In this document: positions 33,164 to 41,810 of the stretch, one piece after another
Numbering within the stretch: the first letter of the stretch is position 1
Layout: each line of letters opens with the position of its first letter
From: SLDF01 sp964537925
GTDB lineage: Bacteria; Bacteroidota; Bacteroidia; Chitinophagales; Saprospiraceae
DNA: 64,000 nt
Assembly: GCA_964537925.1 (NCBI GenBank)
Contig: CAZICV010000001.1
Location: forward strand, 1,488,001 to 1,552,000
Reading direction: 5' to 3'
Notes under the pieces: model-generated
What the model was told of the DNA's origin: nothing
The model's database searches: none
What the model saw: only the letters and a program-made list of their open reading frames with translations
Translations under genes and position numbers: made by a program

Positions 33164-33724
33164 ATGCGGATCAGGCTCATGCGCCTCCTGGTGTTGGGCT
33201 GGCTGCTGTCATGGTATATCGAGGCATGGGGCCAGTCGCAGCCTGAGCTGGAGGCCCGTTTTTCAGCGGGTGTGACCGTGGGCGTGAATACGGGTTTCTC
33301 AGGGCGCATCTACCTCTGGCCCTATAACCGGCTTGACCTGTCGGTGTATGCATCGGACTATCTCCGTGGAGTGAGCGCCTCAGGTCCTGGCTGGCGGTAC
33401 AGGTCGCAGCGTCCTTGTGTACAAGTGCTGTACCGGCAGTACTGGCCTGGCAGTGGGCGGATCTGCGGCGATCTTTTCCTGGTGACGGGCGGTATCGGGG
33501 CGGGTCCGGCGCTGGTGCTGCGGGAAGACAGGCAGGGTGCCTGGGGAGCGGTGGGAGGCCTGTTCTGTGAGTTGTGGGTGCGGTATACGCCGCTGAGTGT
33601 ACAGGCGGAGTGGTTGTTTTTCTACGTGGATGCTTTGTCCGGGCACCTGGGCATGGGTCCTGCCGTGACAGTGTATTACAATTTTTCGAAGCTGCGGTCG
33701 GTCGGGTTGTTTTTGTGGCCGTGA
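33164..33724 (+). CDS. Exported beta-rich protein of unknown function
   Basis: 186 residues from ATG 33164 (another ATG at 33179). Signal peptide (LRLLVLGWLL region), then beta-rich sequence with many aromatic and Gly residues (GFSGRIYLWPYNRLDLSVYASDYL, LVTGGIGAGPALVLRED), ending near YYNFSKLRSVGLFLW. It resembles a small outer-membrane protein like its upstream neighbour. Family not recognised. Confidence 0.55.
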   Translation: MRIRLMRLLVLGWLLSWYIEAWGQSQPELEARFSAGVTVGVNTGFSGRIYLWPYNRLDLSVYASDYLRGVSASGPGWRYRSQRPCVQVLYRQYWPGSGRICGDLFLVTGGIGAGPALVLREDRQGAWGAVGGLFCELWVRYTPLSVQAEWLFFYVDALSGHLGMGPAVTVYYNFSKLRSVGLFLWP

Positions 33725-33774
33725 GCCTAAGTCTTGTCTTGATTCACTCCACTGGCCGCATTTGAGTATACCCC

Positions 33775-34151
33775 ATCTTATTAAGATACGGATTTTTTGC
33801 GTCAGAGACGTATGTCCTGCGGACGGCGCTACTTTGCCTTGATACAAAGTAGCCAAAGATCAAGCGGTTTTTTCTCGCTGTTGTTTTCTGTCGCCCCACC
33901 CACGCCACGCAGCGAAGCGTTCGCGGGTGGTAGTATGGTGTCCTGGAGAGGCCTGGCTGCTGTTCTTCGCGCTGTCATTTCGTTGGTTCCGGTGGCTCAC
34001 TCGGCCGCGGCTGGCACGGGGCCTGCGCACTGTGTGCGTGTCTTGAAAACATACCGCTCGAAAAAAATGCCGGGTTTTGGGAGAGCCCGTGTTTTGTGTT
34101 TGAGCAAGCCGGGTTCAGAGAAATGGCCTGTTTTTGCAGCCGTAAGTTTTC
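33775..34151 (+). repeat. 377-bp direct repeat, copy A
   Basis: Aligns without gaps to 34576-34952 (constant 801-base offset). I count about 26 mismatches by hand, so about 93% identity. The first 62 bases and the last 111 bases are identical; most changes lie in the middle. Weaker similarity extends past both copies (GAGCTG.TGAGTGTAGCC near 34200 and 34971). Confidence 0.9.
33828..33853. repeat. Hairpin with 8-base loop, copy A
   Basis: GCTACTTTG and CAAAGTAGC form a perfect 9-bp stem around loop CCTTGATA. The loop is close to the reverse complement of the loop in the copy-B hairpin (TATCAAGA), as if the loop were inverted. Confidence 0.85.
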
Positions 34152-34359
34152 CCGCAGAAGCGTGCAGGCGGGAGGAATTGGAGAAGTAGCGTCGGAAGTG
34201 AGCTGCTGAGTGTAGCCGATCTGAATAGTGCTGCCGGGTAGTCGGTATTTATGTGCGGCGGCTTTGCGGAGCAGCGAACGGCTTAGCTGCGCAGCAGGCA
34301 CGCGATGCGTCGGAAAACCAGGCGGCAAAAACCAGCCTTGTCCCGATTGGTTCGGGATC

Positions 34360-34385
34360 GTTCTTTTGCATCAAGACAAAAGAAC
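34360..34385. repeat. Hairpin with 8-base loop, middle copy
   Basis: GTTCTTTTG and CAAAAGAAC form a perfect 9-bp stem around loop CATCAAGA. Same size and nearly the same loop as the other two hairpins but with a different stem sequence. Confidence 0.85.
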
Positions 34386-34575
34386 CGCTGCCCGCGCAGG
34401 GCAATGAAGCCGATACATCGATAGCGGAGGAGAGAGGTCATGAATGTGCTGAACCGCTGGTACAATCGGGAGTCTGAAGAACTAGTTGCGCGAAGAATAC
34501 TGGGTTTGAGGGTGAGTAGAGATTAATTAGTGGGAGGTTTGGAGACCTGTCTACGACATGTTTTCACTGTGGCCT

Positions 34576-34952
34576 ATCTTATTAAGATACGGATTTTTTG
34601 CGTCAGAGACGTATGTCCTGCGGACGGCGCTACTTTGTATCAAGACAAAGTAGCCAAAGATCAAGCTGTTTTTTCTCGCGGTTGTTTTCTGTCGACCCGT
34701 ACACGCCACGCAGCGAAGCGTTCGCAGGCGATAGTGTGGTTTCCCAGAGAGGCCTGGCTGCTGTTCTTCGCGCTGTCATTTCGTTGGTTCCGGCGGCTCA
34801 CTCCGACGCGGCTGGCACGGAGCCTGCGCAGGGTGTACGGGTCTTGAAAACATACCGCTCGAAAAAAATGCCGGGTTTTGGGAGAGCCCGTGTTTTGTGT
34901 TTGAGCAAGCCGGGTTCAGAGAAATGGCCTGTTTTTGCAGCCGTAAGTTTTC
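34576..34952 (+). repeat. 377-bp direct repeat, copy B
   Basis: Second copy of the repeat at 33775-34151, same orientation, gap-free alignment. It begins with the near-palindrome ATCTTATTAAGAT and includes the hairpin at 34629-34654. Confidence 0.9.
34629..34654. repeat. Hairpin with 8-base loop, copy B
   Basis: GCTACTTTG and CAAAGTAGC stem (9 bp, perfect) around loop TATCAAGA. Confidence 0.85.
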
Positions 34953-35093
34953 ACGCAGCAGTGTTGAAGAGAGCTGTTGAGTGTAGCCGGGTCTGATGGC
35001 GCTGTCGGGCTGTGCTGGCAATGAGACGCTATGAATCCGGGTCTGGTGTACCACTTTGAATAGATGGACCGGAGACCATACAAGCAGGTAAAC

Positions 35094-36353
35094 TTACTGC
35101 ACGCGGTAGGAATCCCACACATCGGCATTGTTCTTCGCCTCCTTCATCTGGCTCATGTAGATATCCGTGCCGTTGCAGCGCAGGTTAATCATACCGTACA
35201 GGATCTCCTGGTTTTTCAGGTTTGTCGAGCGTGCCAGCTCTGTCGAGTAGACCAGTGGCCGGGCGCTCTTCGAGTATTTTCCGGCACACCCGATCGCATC
35301 GGCTCTCGGGTGCGCATGGCTTTCGTTGTCGCCCGAGGAGATCACGGTGGCATAGGGATTTATGCAGGACATGAACTGTTCGGTGAAATCCGACGAACCG
35401 TGATGGCATGATTTCGCAACATCGGATTCAAAGGGATGCTGATGGCCGTATTTGCCCATCAGGTACTCTTCCGAAGCAGTATTCAGGTCGCCGCCCAGCA
35501 GGATGCTTCTCGTGCCGTAGGTGAGCTTCAATACCAGGCTGTGCCCGTTGATGGTTATACCGTCGTCTTTCCAGTAGACAAAAGCTTCTGCCTGGTTGAC
35601 CGTCTCCGTGAACGGGCCCAGTACATCGATCCTGAAGTCATGTCCGTCAATGCGGCGGTTCAGTATGACATCGCCCGCCCGGCACCTCATCGAAGCCGAG
35701 ACCCTGCCCTGTTGCCGGGCAGTATCCAGCGCACGCATGAAGGCAGTGATATCCCGGTTGAACGGCACAGCGCTCTGTGTCGTGAGCAGGTCGTCAAATA
35801 CCTGCAGCAGGTACTTGACGCCGCCCTGCGTCAGCGTATCGCCCAAGCCGGTAGAATAAGGGTTTCCACTCGAGGCAAACTTCAGTATGCCGGGGTGGAT
35901 GACGGTCCCGAAAGTGAACCTCTGGTCATTGAGTATCGGGATGAAGCCCTTGTAGTGGTCCATGTCGAAATGACTGACGACCAGGTAGTCGATATGCACC
36001 TTTTGGTTCGCTTTGAGTAGGTAGCTGTACTGCCAGGCGGTCAGGTACCGGTACATATTGTTGTTGGGCCCGGCATCGATCAGTATCCTGCAGCTGCCGA
36101 TCTCCAACAGTATACCGTCGCCCTGGCCGACATCCAGGAAAAAAACCTTCAGCCCCATCTTTTCCGCCAGGTCGGTCCGGCGCATCCAGCCGTCAGGCCC
36201 GGCGGTCGTGACCCTGAGCCAGTCGCCGCTGGTCTCCTCTATTTTTACGTATGTGCCCATCAGGATGCGGTTGATCGGCTTCCTGCCTTTGTTGTTGACT
36301 ACGCTTTCGTAGATCACGGCTTCATTGATGGCAGCGTACAGGTAGTCGCTCAT
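35094..36353 (-). CDS. SH3-domain metallo-beta-lactamase-fold hydrolase (ComEC-like)
   Basis: 419 residues, no signal peptide. Order: an N-terminal bacterial SH3-like domain (about 5-65, with GTYVKIEETSGDWLRVTTAGPDGWMRR), then a metallo-beta-lactamase fold like the C-terminal domain of ComEC: VFFLDVGQGDGILLE, ILIDAGPNNN, and the metal motif SHFDMDHYKG (HxDxDH). Later ligand candidates are GGDLN and CHHGSSDF. ComEC-type domains hydrolyse nucleic acids or cyclic nucleotides, but no membrane part is present here. It stands alone between the repeat region and the di-heme protein gene. The target is unknown; a defence or nucleotide-signalling role is possible. Confidence 0.8.
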   Translation of the reverse strand: MSDYLYAAINEAVIYESVVNNKGRKPINRILMGTYVKIEETSGDWLRVTTAGPDGWMRRTDLAEKMGLKVFFLDVGQGDGILLEIGSCRILIDAGPNNNMYRYLTAWQYSYLLKANQKVHIDYLVVSHFDMDHYKGFIPILNDQRFTFGTVIHPGILKFASSGNPYSTGLGDTLTQGGVKYLLQVFDDLLTTQSAVPFNRDITAFMRALDTARQQGRVSASMRCRAGDVILNRRIDGHDFRIDVLGPFTETVNQAEAFVYWKDDGITINGHSLVLKLTYGTRSILLGGDLNTASEEYLMGKYGHQHPFESDVAKSCHHGSSDFTEQFMSCINPYATVISSGDNESHAHPRADAIGCAGKYSKSARPLVYSTELARSTNLKNQEILYGMINLRCNGTDIYMSQMKEAKNNADVWDSYRVQ

Positions 36354-36577
36354 GGCCCTGGCTTGTTTGAGGATGAGAGAAGAATATTACCTGCTTAAAT
36401 ATACGGTCGGCAGAGTAGCGGCGTCCAGCGTATTTCTACGCATTTTTCAGAGGCAGGATAGTTTTTCCTGCCGGTGAATCAACTTTTGCGCCGTCGTATC
36501 TCACGGTAAAGGAGGGGCTTCGGAAAGGTGGACCTCCGGGAACAGGAGAGAAACCTTTGCCGGTATGGGAGCGGGTC

Positions 36578-37957
36578 TTACAGCGCGTTCAGGAAGGCGA
36601 TGAGCTGCTGCCTTTCTTCCGACGAAAGCCGCCTGTAGCGTTCCTTTGCGGATGCTGCTTCTCCGCCGTGCCAGAGGATCGCTTCTTCCAGCGTACGGGC
36701 TCTGCCGTCGTGCAGGAATCCCGCTCCGGGATGTACGATCCGGGCGAGACCGATACCCCAGAGAGGCGGCGTACGCCATTCGCTGCCGGAGGCGGCAAAC
36801 TCCGGCCTGTGGTCTGCCAGTCCTGCACCCATATCGTGCAGGAGCAGGTCCGTGTAGGGATAGATGGTCTGCCCGGACAGGGCGGCTATTTCATGATCTC
36901 CCGTCACATGTCGCGGTATATGGCAGGCGACACAGCCGATCTTGTAAAACAGCGTCTTGCCGGCGGCTACCTCCGGCAAGTGGCGATTGCGGGGTGCAGG
37001 TACGGCCAGTGTCTGCGGGTAAAAGGCGGTCAGCTCTACGGTCTGCCGGGTGATATCAGCGCCAGGGCCGATACCGCGTGCACAATTGGCCTGATCCGAG
37101 CAGTGCTCCTCGGGAAAGTAAAAATCCGACGTGACGCCCATATCCTGGTGATAGGCCTCGGCGGTCTGCCGGATGAGCCCGGGGCTACCTGCCTTCCAGC
37201 CAAACCGTCCGAGCAAGGGTTCGCCTGTATGCATATCCGGTACGCTGTTGGGCTTGCCGCTGATACCGTCTCCGTCCGAGTCGTGCTCATCGGCAAGGGC
37301 GAGGATCGCTGCCGGAGGGATGGCTTCCAGCAGCCCCAGCCCGATGACCGGTGGTGCATTGCGAAAGGAACTGAGCACCGGTCCGGGCAGTGGGATATAG
37401 GTGTCGGTGATCGTATAGACCGGGGCCATGAGTGTCGCCGACGACCCGTCCAGGAAGGTCACGACCTCTTCAATATAAGAGATGGATACTTGGCCTTCGG
37501 GTTGCTCTCCGAAAATGGCCTTGGTCTGGAGCTGGGTACCGAATCCGGGCACAGGCAGGGGAGTGCCGGAAGGACCGGCGCCGGGCATGCTGATGCGCAT
37601 GAGAAATCCTGTGCGCGGATCACCGGGAGTACGGGGCAACTCCGAGCGCCCGTTGCGTACGTGGCAACTGACGCAGCTAGTCTGGTTGAACAGGGGGCCG
37701 AGCCCGGCAGACTGTGCGGCCGGGTAGGTGACAAAGGTCTGGTCGAAAGCCAGGTCCGCCTGGAAGTGCCGCTGTACCTGCGTGGCATCGAGGTTGGCCA
37801 GCGGGTAAGTATAAGCATCGGGGCCACTGCTGTATACAGTAGTGGCCCCGCCTGCGCGTATCTCTTCATCCGTGAAAGCGACGACCGGTACCTCCTCTTT
37901 TCTGCAGGCGATCAGCAGGCACAGGAGCAATGACAGCAGACAGGTCGGCGCCCGCAT
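36578..37957 (-). CDS. Di-heme c-type cytochrome-like lipoprotein (DUF1111, thiol-oxidoreductase-like)
   Basis: 459 residues with a lipoprotein signal (LLCLLIAC). Two heme-binding motifs are visible: CVSCH (about residue 95) and CVACH (about residue 325). Layout and motifs (PLFNQTSCVSCHVRNGR, GRFGWKAGSPGLIRQTAEAYHQDMGV, FLHDGRARTLEEAILWHGGEA) match the DUF1111 di-heme oxidoreductase family, which is periplasmic. It follows an imelysin gene by two bases, and a porin precedes that. This porin-imelysin-DUF1111 grouping recurs in iron-associated loci, so a role in metal uptake or redox is likely. Confidence 0.88.
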   Translation of the reverse strand: MRAPTCLLSLLLCLLIACRKEEVPVVAFTDEEIRAGGATTVYSSGPDAYTYPLANLDATQVQRHFQADLAFDQTFVTYPAAQSAGLGPLFNQTSCVSCHVRNGRSELPRTPGDPRTGFLMRISMPGAGPSGTPLPVPGFGTQLQTKAIFGEQPEGQVSISYIEEVVTFLDGSSATLMAPVYTITDTYIPLPGPVLSSFRNAPPVIGLGLLEAIPPAAILALADEHDSDGDGISGKPNSVPDMHTGEPLLGRFGWKAGSPGLIRQTAEAYHQDMGVTSDFYFPEEHCSDQANCARGIGPGADITRQTVELTAFYPQTLAVPAPRNRHLPEVAAGKTLFYKIGCVACHIPRHVTGDHEIAALSGQTIYPYTDLLLHDMGAGLADHRPEFAASGSEWRTPPLWGIGLARIVHPGAGFLHDGRARTLEEAILWHGGEAASAKERYRRLSSEERQQLIAFLNAL

Positions 37958-37959
37958 AT

Positions 37960-39009
37960 TTACAGTGTGTTGACCAACGGCAACACCTCGCTCTCAAGCG
38001 TTTCCTGCAACTGACGTACACCGGCCTGGGCAGCGCTCACGGAAGCCTGGTTGTTGATCACTGCATGAGAGAAAGTGCCGGGGATGGCCTGTATGGCTGC
38101 TATGGCCGCGTCTATCTCGGCCAGTACCCGGTCATCCAGCACAGTGTCCTCTCCGCGGATGATATCCGATACGCCTTTACTATCGCCGAAACCCAGGAAG
38201 CGGCCCGTATAGACATTGCGTATACTGCGGATATTGTCGGAGAAGTCCGCTTTGGAATTGGCACTGAATCGGCTTTCTTCCAGGGTCAGGTCCTGCTGGC
38301 TCAGAGGATCGTTGATCTTGCCGTTGCCCACTTCGTCGGCGATCACGATGAGCGCATTCACGATCTCTTCCAGCGCCGATTTCTGGCTCACATAGACGCT
38401 GCTGCTCTCCCCGGCCCGGAGCAGGTGGGAGATATAATTGCCTCCGGCAGGCGCCCAGAGATTATAGAGAGACTCCGTGTCGGAAGCCAGCACCGCCGAG
38501 CAGGCTGCCAGGTATTCAAACTCGCGGGCTGTGAAGTCAGCGACCTGCTTCTGCCCGTCCGTGCCCCAGAGCAGGTATTCGATCGTATGGAATCCCTTGA
38601 GGGTTCCCTCCTGGTTGGCCAGGAAAGCAGGTGTCAGCGCATGGCCGCTGGCCAGTACGTTGTTGAGGTCTGTGACATTGACCGGCCAGGAGTCCAGTGA
38701 CGGGTCCAGTCCCTCCTGGTCTACGGGGCCGAAGAGAAAGCCCTCCGACTGCTCCCAGGGAGATCGGGCGAGTACCCAGGCGTCTCTTGCAGCGAGGAGG
38801 GTAGCTGAGGATGGATTGGACTCCAGTGCGGCCGTGGCGGTCCTGAGTGCGGCAGCTTTGTCCCTGAGGTCTTCATAGGTCTTCAGTATCACATTGCTGC
38901 CTATGTTCTGCAGTTGGGGAGAGAGATCGGTTTCGGGGTTGACATCGTCTTTTTTGCATGCGCCCAGCAGCAGGATGACCGCTGTCAGCAGCGGATAGTA
39001 CTTTTTCAT
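37960..39009 (-). CDS. Imelysin-family (M75) lipoprotein
   Basis: 349 residues from ATG 39009, with lipoprotein signal (LLLGAC then KKDD). The imelysin signature GxHxxE is present as GFHTIEYLLWG near residue 150. The rest is helical, as in the two-bundle imelysin fold. Family members (IrpA, ICMP) act in periplasmic iron acquisition; proteolysis is doubtful. An in-frame ATG at 39054 overlaps the porin gene and lacks a proper signal, so the later one is chosen. Confidence 0.88.
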   Translation of the reverse strand: MKKYYPLLTAVILLLGACKKDDVNPETDLSPQLQNIGSNVILKTYEDLRDKAAALRTATAALESNPSSATLLAARDAWVLARSPWEQSEGFLFGPVDQEGLDPSLDSWPVNVTDLNNVLASGHALTPAFLANQEGTLKGFHTIEYLLWGTDGQKQVADFTAREFEYLAACSAVLASDTESLYNLWAPAGGNYISHLLRAGESSSVYVSQKSALEEIVNALIVIADEVGNGKINDPLSQQDLTLEESRFSANSKADFSDNIRSIRNVYTGRFLGFGDSKGVSDIIRGEDTVLDDRVLAEIDAAIAAIQAIPGTFSHAVINNQASVSAAQAGVRQLQETLESEVLPLVNTL

Positions 39010-39050
39010 GCTTGCAATCTGTTTATGATGAAAGAAATAAATATTGATGT

Positions 39051-40307
39051 TCAAAAGTCAAAGCCCATTCCCAGGGCAAAAGTGTTTTCCTGCTCGCCGG
39101 AACCGAGCGTGCGCCAGGCATAGTGCGTCTTGACCACGATGTTGCGCAGGGGAAAGTAGTTGAAACCCAATGTGGCGATCCGGCGATTGTACCTCGGGTT
39201 GTCGGATATGCGGCCCTGGGTGCTCTGCATGGAATCGTAGTATTCCAAGCGGCCAAAGAGATAAAGCTGGTGTGACCGCCGACCTGGCAGGATATGCAGC
39301 AGGTCATAGGCTGCCTCGGCATAGGCGCCTGCGGCGGTCTCTCCGACCGGGGTTCGTTTTACGTTGAGGTTGTTGGAGAGATTGCGGTTGGCCACGCTCA
39401 GCGCTTCGGAGTTCTGCAGGTGTCCGTACATACCGTAGGCGCGGGCTCTCCAGGGATATGACTCGATCGCGAAGTGCAGATCGCCGTATACCAGCCAGCA
39501 GTCTGCGCTGAGGTCATTCTTGGGCCGGTTGCCGGTAGTGTTGCCCGCATATATACAGAATCCGATCTCGCTATCCTCGCGGAAGATATAGTCAAGTCTC
39601 AGGGCGTAGGCCAGGTTGTCGGCGTTGATCTGCTCAAACCTGGCCTGGTAGCCGCGCCGGGCCCAGTTGGCCGAATTGAAGGCGCTGTTGTCCAGGCCGC
39701 TTACCACATAGGCTTTGTAGCTCAGGACAGGATACCTGCCCGATGCCGACAGCGGTATATCGCCGCTGAGTTCCAGCCCGGTTTCGTACCAGCCCAGTGG
39801 CAGCAGGGTATTTTCTACCTCGGAACGATAGGCGGTAAAATACTCGCGGGGTTGGTCCTGCTTCGATGCATTGCCCATGTAGAAGCGCATTTTGCCCACG
39901 CGCAGGTTGGCCCACGGCCTGAACCTGAAGAACAGGTTGATCTGTTCGAGTACCACGGCGCCACCCTTCTCTATCTCCTGCTCAAACTCGCCGAACTCCT
40001 CCAGTGGGTCGAAAGACATAGTGGCTCCCGTGCCGCCGTGTTCAAACTCTATCTCCGACTTGAACTCGATAAGCGGGGAGAAACGGTAGTAGAGATATAG
40101 GTTGAGTCGTTCCGGGTCCAGTGCGTCGCGCTTGTTGGGCAGCGTCTCCCAGTCAAAAGCATAGTAATTGACCACGCCGTAAGCGGCATAGTCCAGTCTT
40201 CTCAGCGGGTGGAGTGTATCTGTAGCTGTGGTGTCCTGTCCGTTAGCGCTGCAGAAGACGATGTGCAGGCAGAGCAAAGCAGAGAGGGTTCTGTATAGGG
40301 TTGACAC
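39051..40307 (-). CDS. Porin-like outer-membrane protein
   Basis: 418 residues with a signal peptide ending near FCSANGQ. The body is beta-barrel-like, with segments typical of Bacteroidota phosphate-selective-porin-type proteins (RFSPLIEFKSEIEFEHGG, INLFFRFRPWANLRVGKMRFYMG, TLGFNYFPLRNIVVKTHYAW) and a C-terminal Phe closing strand (ALGMGFDF). The start is GTG at 40307: a stop lies three codons upstream. It is the first gene of a cluster with imelysin and the di-heme protein, so I infer that it imports the cluster's substrate, perhaps iron. Confidence 0.8.
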   Translation of the reverse strand: MSTLYRTLSALLCLHIVFCSANGQDTTATDTLHPLRRLDYAAYGVVNYYAFDWETLPNKRDALDPERLNLYLYYRFSPLIEFKSEIEFEHGGTGATMSFDPLEEFGEFEQEIEKGGAVVLEQINLFFRFRPWANLRVGKMRFYMGNASKQDQPREYFTAYRSEVENTLLPLGWYETGLELSGDIPLSASGRYPVLSYKAYVVSGLDNSAFNSANWARRGYQARFEQINADNLAYALRLDYIFREDSEIGFCIYAGNTTGNRPKNDLSADCWLVYGDLHFAIESYPWRARAYGMYGHLQNSEALSVANRNLSNNLNVKRTPVGETAAGAYAEAAYDLLHILPGRRSHQLYLFGRLEYYDSMQSTQGRISDNPRYNRRIATLGFNYFPLRNIVVKTHYAWRTLGSGEQENTFALGMGFDF

Positions 40308-40348
40308 TTGTATTTATTAAGACTAAGTATAAATAAGAACACAAGTGT
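40304..40348 (-). promoter_or_regulatory. Inverted repeat over the porin start
   Basis: ACACTTGT (40304-40311) and ACAAGTGT (40341-40348) with an AT-rich 29-base spacer. The left arm covers the GTG start codon at 40305-40307. It could be an operator or a leader structure for the metal cluster. Confidence 0.4.
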
Positions 40349-40665
40349 AAGTTTAATTCAGCATACGAAGGATATGGACCGGCTGGATTTTTTTTGCGCG
40401 ACCCGGCTTCAGGGCCTGTCCGGTCAGGGCGGGATGGAGCCGAGAGGCGTTTCGCTGCTTTGCAGAAGGCCTATCTTATTAAGATACGGCTTTTCAGCGA
40501 CAGCACCAAAGAGCGGGATCGTTTATATGAGGGTATAAACCAGGCGGAGAGGCTGATAAATGGAGATGATCCGTCGGACAGGGACAAAGGCCGCCGCCGT
40601 GATAGCGCCCCCGATCTCTGTACATATACGTCATAGTACTGCAGGGTGCATACGGAGCCGGGGGC
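40349..40665. other. Intergenic stretch with a third copy of the repeat's palindrome
   Basis: No gene supported. At 40472-40486 it carries TATCTTATTAAGATA, followed by CGG and a T run, the same beginning as the 377-bp repeat. After about 20 bases the similarity stops, so only the end of the element is present. The rest shows nothing I can name. Confidence 0.5.
40472..40486. repeat. Short palindrome shared with the 377-bp repeats
   Basis: TATCTTATTAAGATA is a 7+1+7 perfect palindrome. The same core occurs at 33775 and 34575, where it forms the start of each long repeat. Confidence 0.7.
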
Positions 40666-41010
40666 TCAGTCCTGCGCAAAATGTCTCGATCCGCTGCTAT
40701 TCGACCCGTCCATGATCCCGGCCGCCCTGCTGATCAGCCGCTCGAACGGGTTGCTCTGTATGGTTGTGTGCTGCTCATATCGCTTCTGGACGTTGATCTG
40801 CTTACGCGTGGCGGTCAGTACACGCTGCAGGGAATCCATACCTGTGGCCAGTTCATGTATAAGTACTGCGCTGGTATCCAGCGAACTCTGCACGGAACGG
40901 AGGTTGGCCCGGACCGTGTTCAGCTCCTTGTTGTGTGCGATATGGGTGTAAACCTGGATACCTGCTAGGAGCAGGATGCCGGCGAGGAGTAGTTTGACTT
41001 TTAGATCCAT
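40666..41010 (-). CDS. Small membrane-anchored coiled-coil protein
   Basis: 114 residues: an N-terminal hydrophobic helix (LLLAGILLLAGIQVYTHI) and a helical heptad-like stretch (ELNTVRANLRSVQSSLDTSAVLIHELATGMDSLQRVLTATRKQI). It is probably tethered to the inner membrane with a periplasmic coiled coil. No family recognised, and the neighbours give no functional hint. Confidence 0.5.
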   Translation of the reverse strand: MDLKVKLLLAGILLLAGIQVYTHIAHNKELNTVRANLRSVQSSLDTSAVLIHELATGMDSLQRVLTATRKQINVQKRYEQHTTIQSNPFERLISRAAGIMDGSNSSGSRHFAQD

Positions 41011-41256
41011 TGGTAGCTTTTGGCTAAAAATAGACCCGGCCCGGGGCTTGTTTAACCGTACTTCTACGCAAAATGGTGCGTGGATATACGCAAAGTCAAT
41101 TGCGGGATCTACGCGGCAGGTACACTGTATACTGCCTGATCTGGATAAGGTTCAGGCCGTGCGGCATACTGCCCCCAACCTATTTTGAGTTTTATAGGTA
41201 GTATAGGATTAACTGCCGGCCTATCGGGTGACCCGGCCGTGGAAACAATAAAAACG

Positions 41257-41264
41257 TACCTTTG
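41257..41264 (+). promoter_or_regulatory. -7 element upstream of a T9SS protein gene
   Basis: TACCTTTG, an exact TAnnTTTG match, 30 bases before the ATG at 41295. No -33 TTG at the usual spacing. Confidence 0.4.
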
Positions 41265-41294
41265 CTGAACTTTTGGTTTCTACAACCAGGGCCT

Positions 41295-41807
41295 ATGAAC
41301 AAATTCTTTTTCAGCCTGAGGACTACTCCGGTCTTCCTGTGCCTGTGCCTTGCCTGGACACAACTGCAAGCTCAGCAGCTTCAGCATATGGGAGCGGGCG
41401 GCGGCTCGACACTTAGCGGCGGATTTCACAACAGTTTCACCCTGGGAGAGACTTTCACCCTCACCGGCGGTGTTGATGAGACAAGGATCACCAGTGGATT
41501 TCAGCAGCTTACAGTCCTGGCTACCTCTGTAGCGGGAGTGGACCGCCCTTCGATCGACCTCAGGCTTTATCCCAACCCAGTCTCTTCCGAGCTCATGCTC
41601 AGGGGAACGGATATCCCGCAGGGCAGCTACGAGATACTGATCGCGGACCTGGCGGGAAGAACCCACCTGCGCCAGTCAGCCGATCATCAGATCCTGTCGC
41701 GGACCGACCTGGAGCTCGGTCACCTGCTGCCGGGCGCATACGTATTGTACGTCCGCAATATCGCAGGCCATATCCTCTATCAATCGATCATCGTAAAAGC
41801 TAAATAG
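41295..41807 (+). CDS. Small secreted protein with T9SS sorting domain
   Basis: 170 residues from ATG 41295: signal peptide ending LQAQ, a short Gly-rich segment (GAGGGSTLSGGFHNSFTLGETF), then a T9SS type A sorting domain that takes up half the protein (LRLYPNPVSSELMLRG...YEILIADLAGR...LELGHLLPGAYVLYVRNIAGHILYQSIIV). With so little cargo it may be a surface anchor or assembly partner. The next gene begins 3 bases after its stop, so the two are likely co-expressed. Confidence 0.75.
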   Translation: MNKFFFSLRTTPVFLCLCLAWTQLQAQQLQHMGAGGGSTLSGGFHNSFTLGETFTLTGGVDETRITSGFQQLTVLATSVAGVDRPSIDLRLYPNPVSSELMLRGTDIPQGSYEILIADLAGRTHLRQSADHQILSRTDLELGHLLPGAYVLYVRNIAGHILYQSIIVKAK

Positions 41808-41810
41808 CTC

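Larger units (their letters stand above)
33725..35093. other. Gene-free region built of repeats and hairpins
   Basis: Roughly 1.37 kb with no supported gene. It holds a 377-bp direct repeat in two copies, a separate middle segment, and three related hairpins. Frames that look open here (for example 33797-34189 and 34598-34996) run over the repeat itself and have low-information, Ser/Arg-rich translations, so I treat them as noncoding. Confidence 0.7.

Noticed and set aside
33797..34996. Two similar open frames of 130 and 132 residues
   Set aside because: They are translations of the two copies of the 377-bp repeat; their likeness comes from the DNA repeat and they look noncoding.
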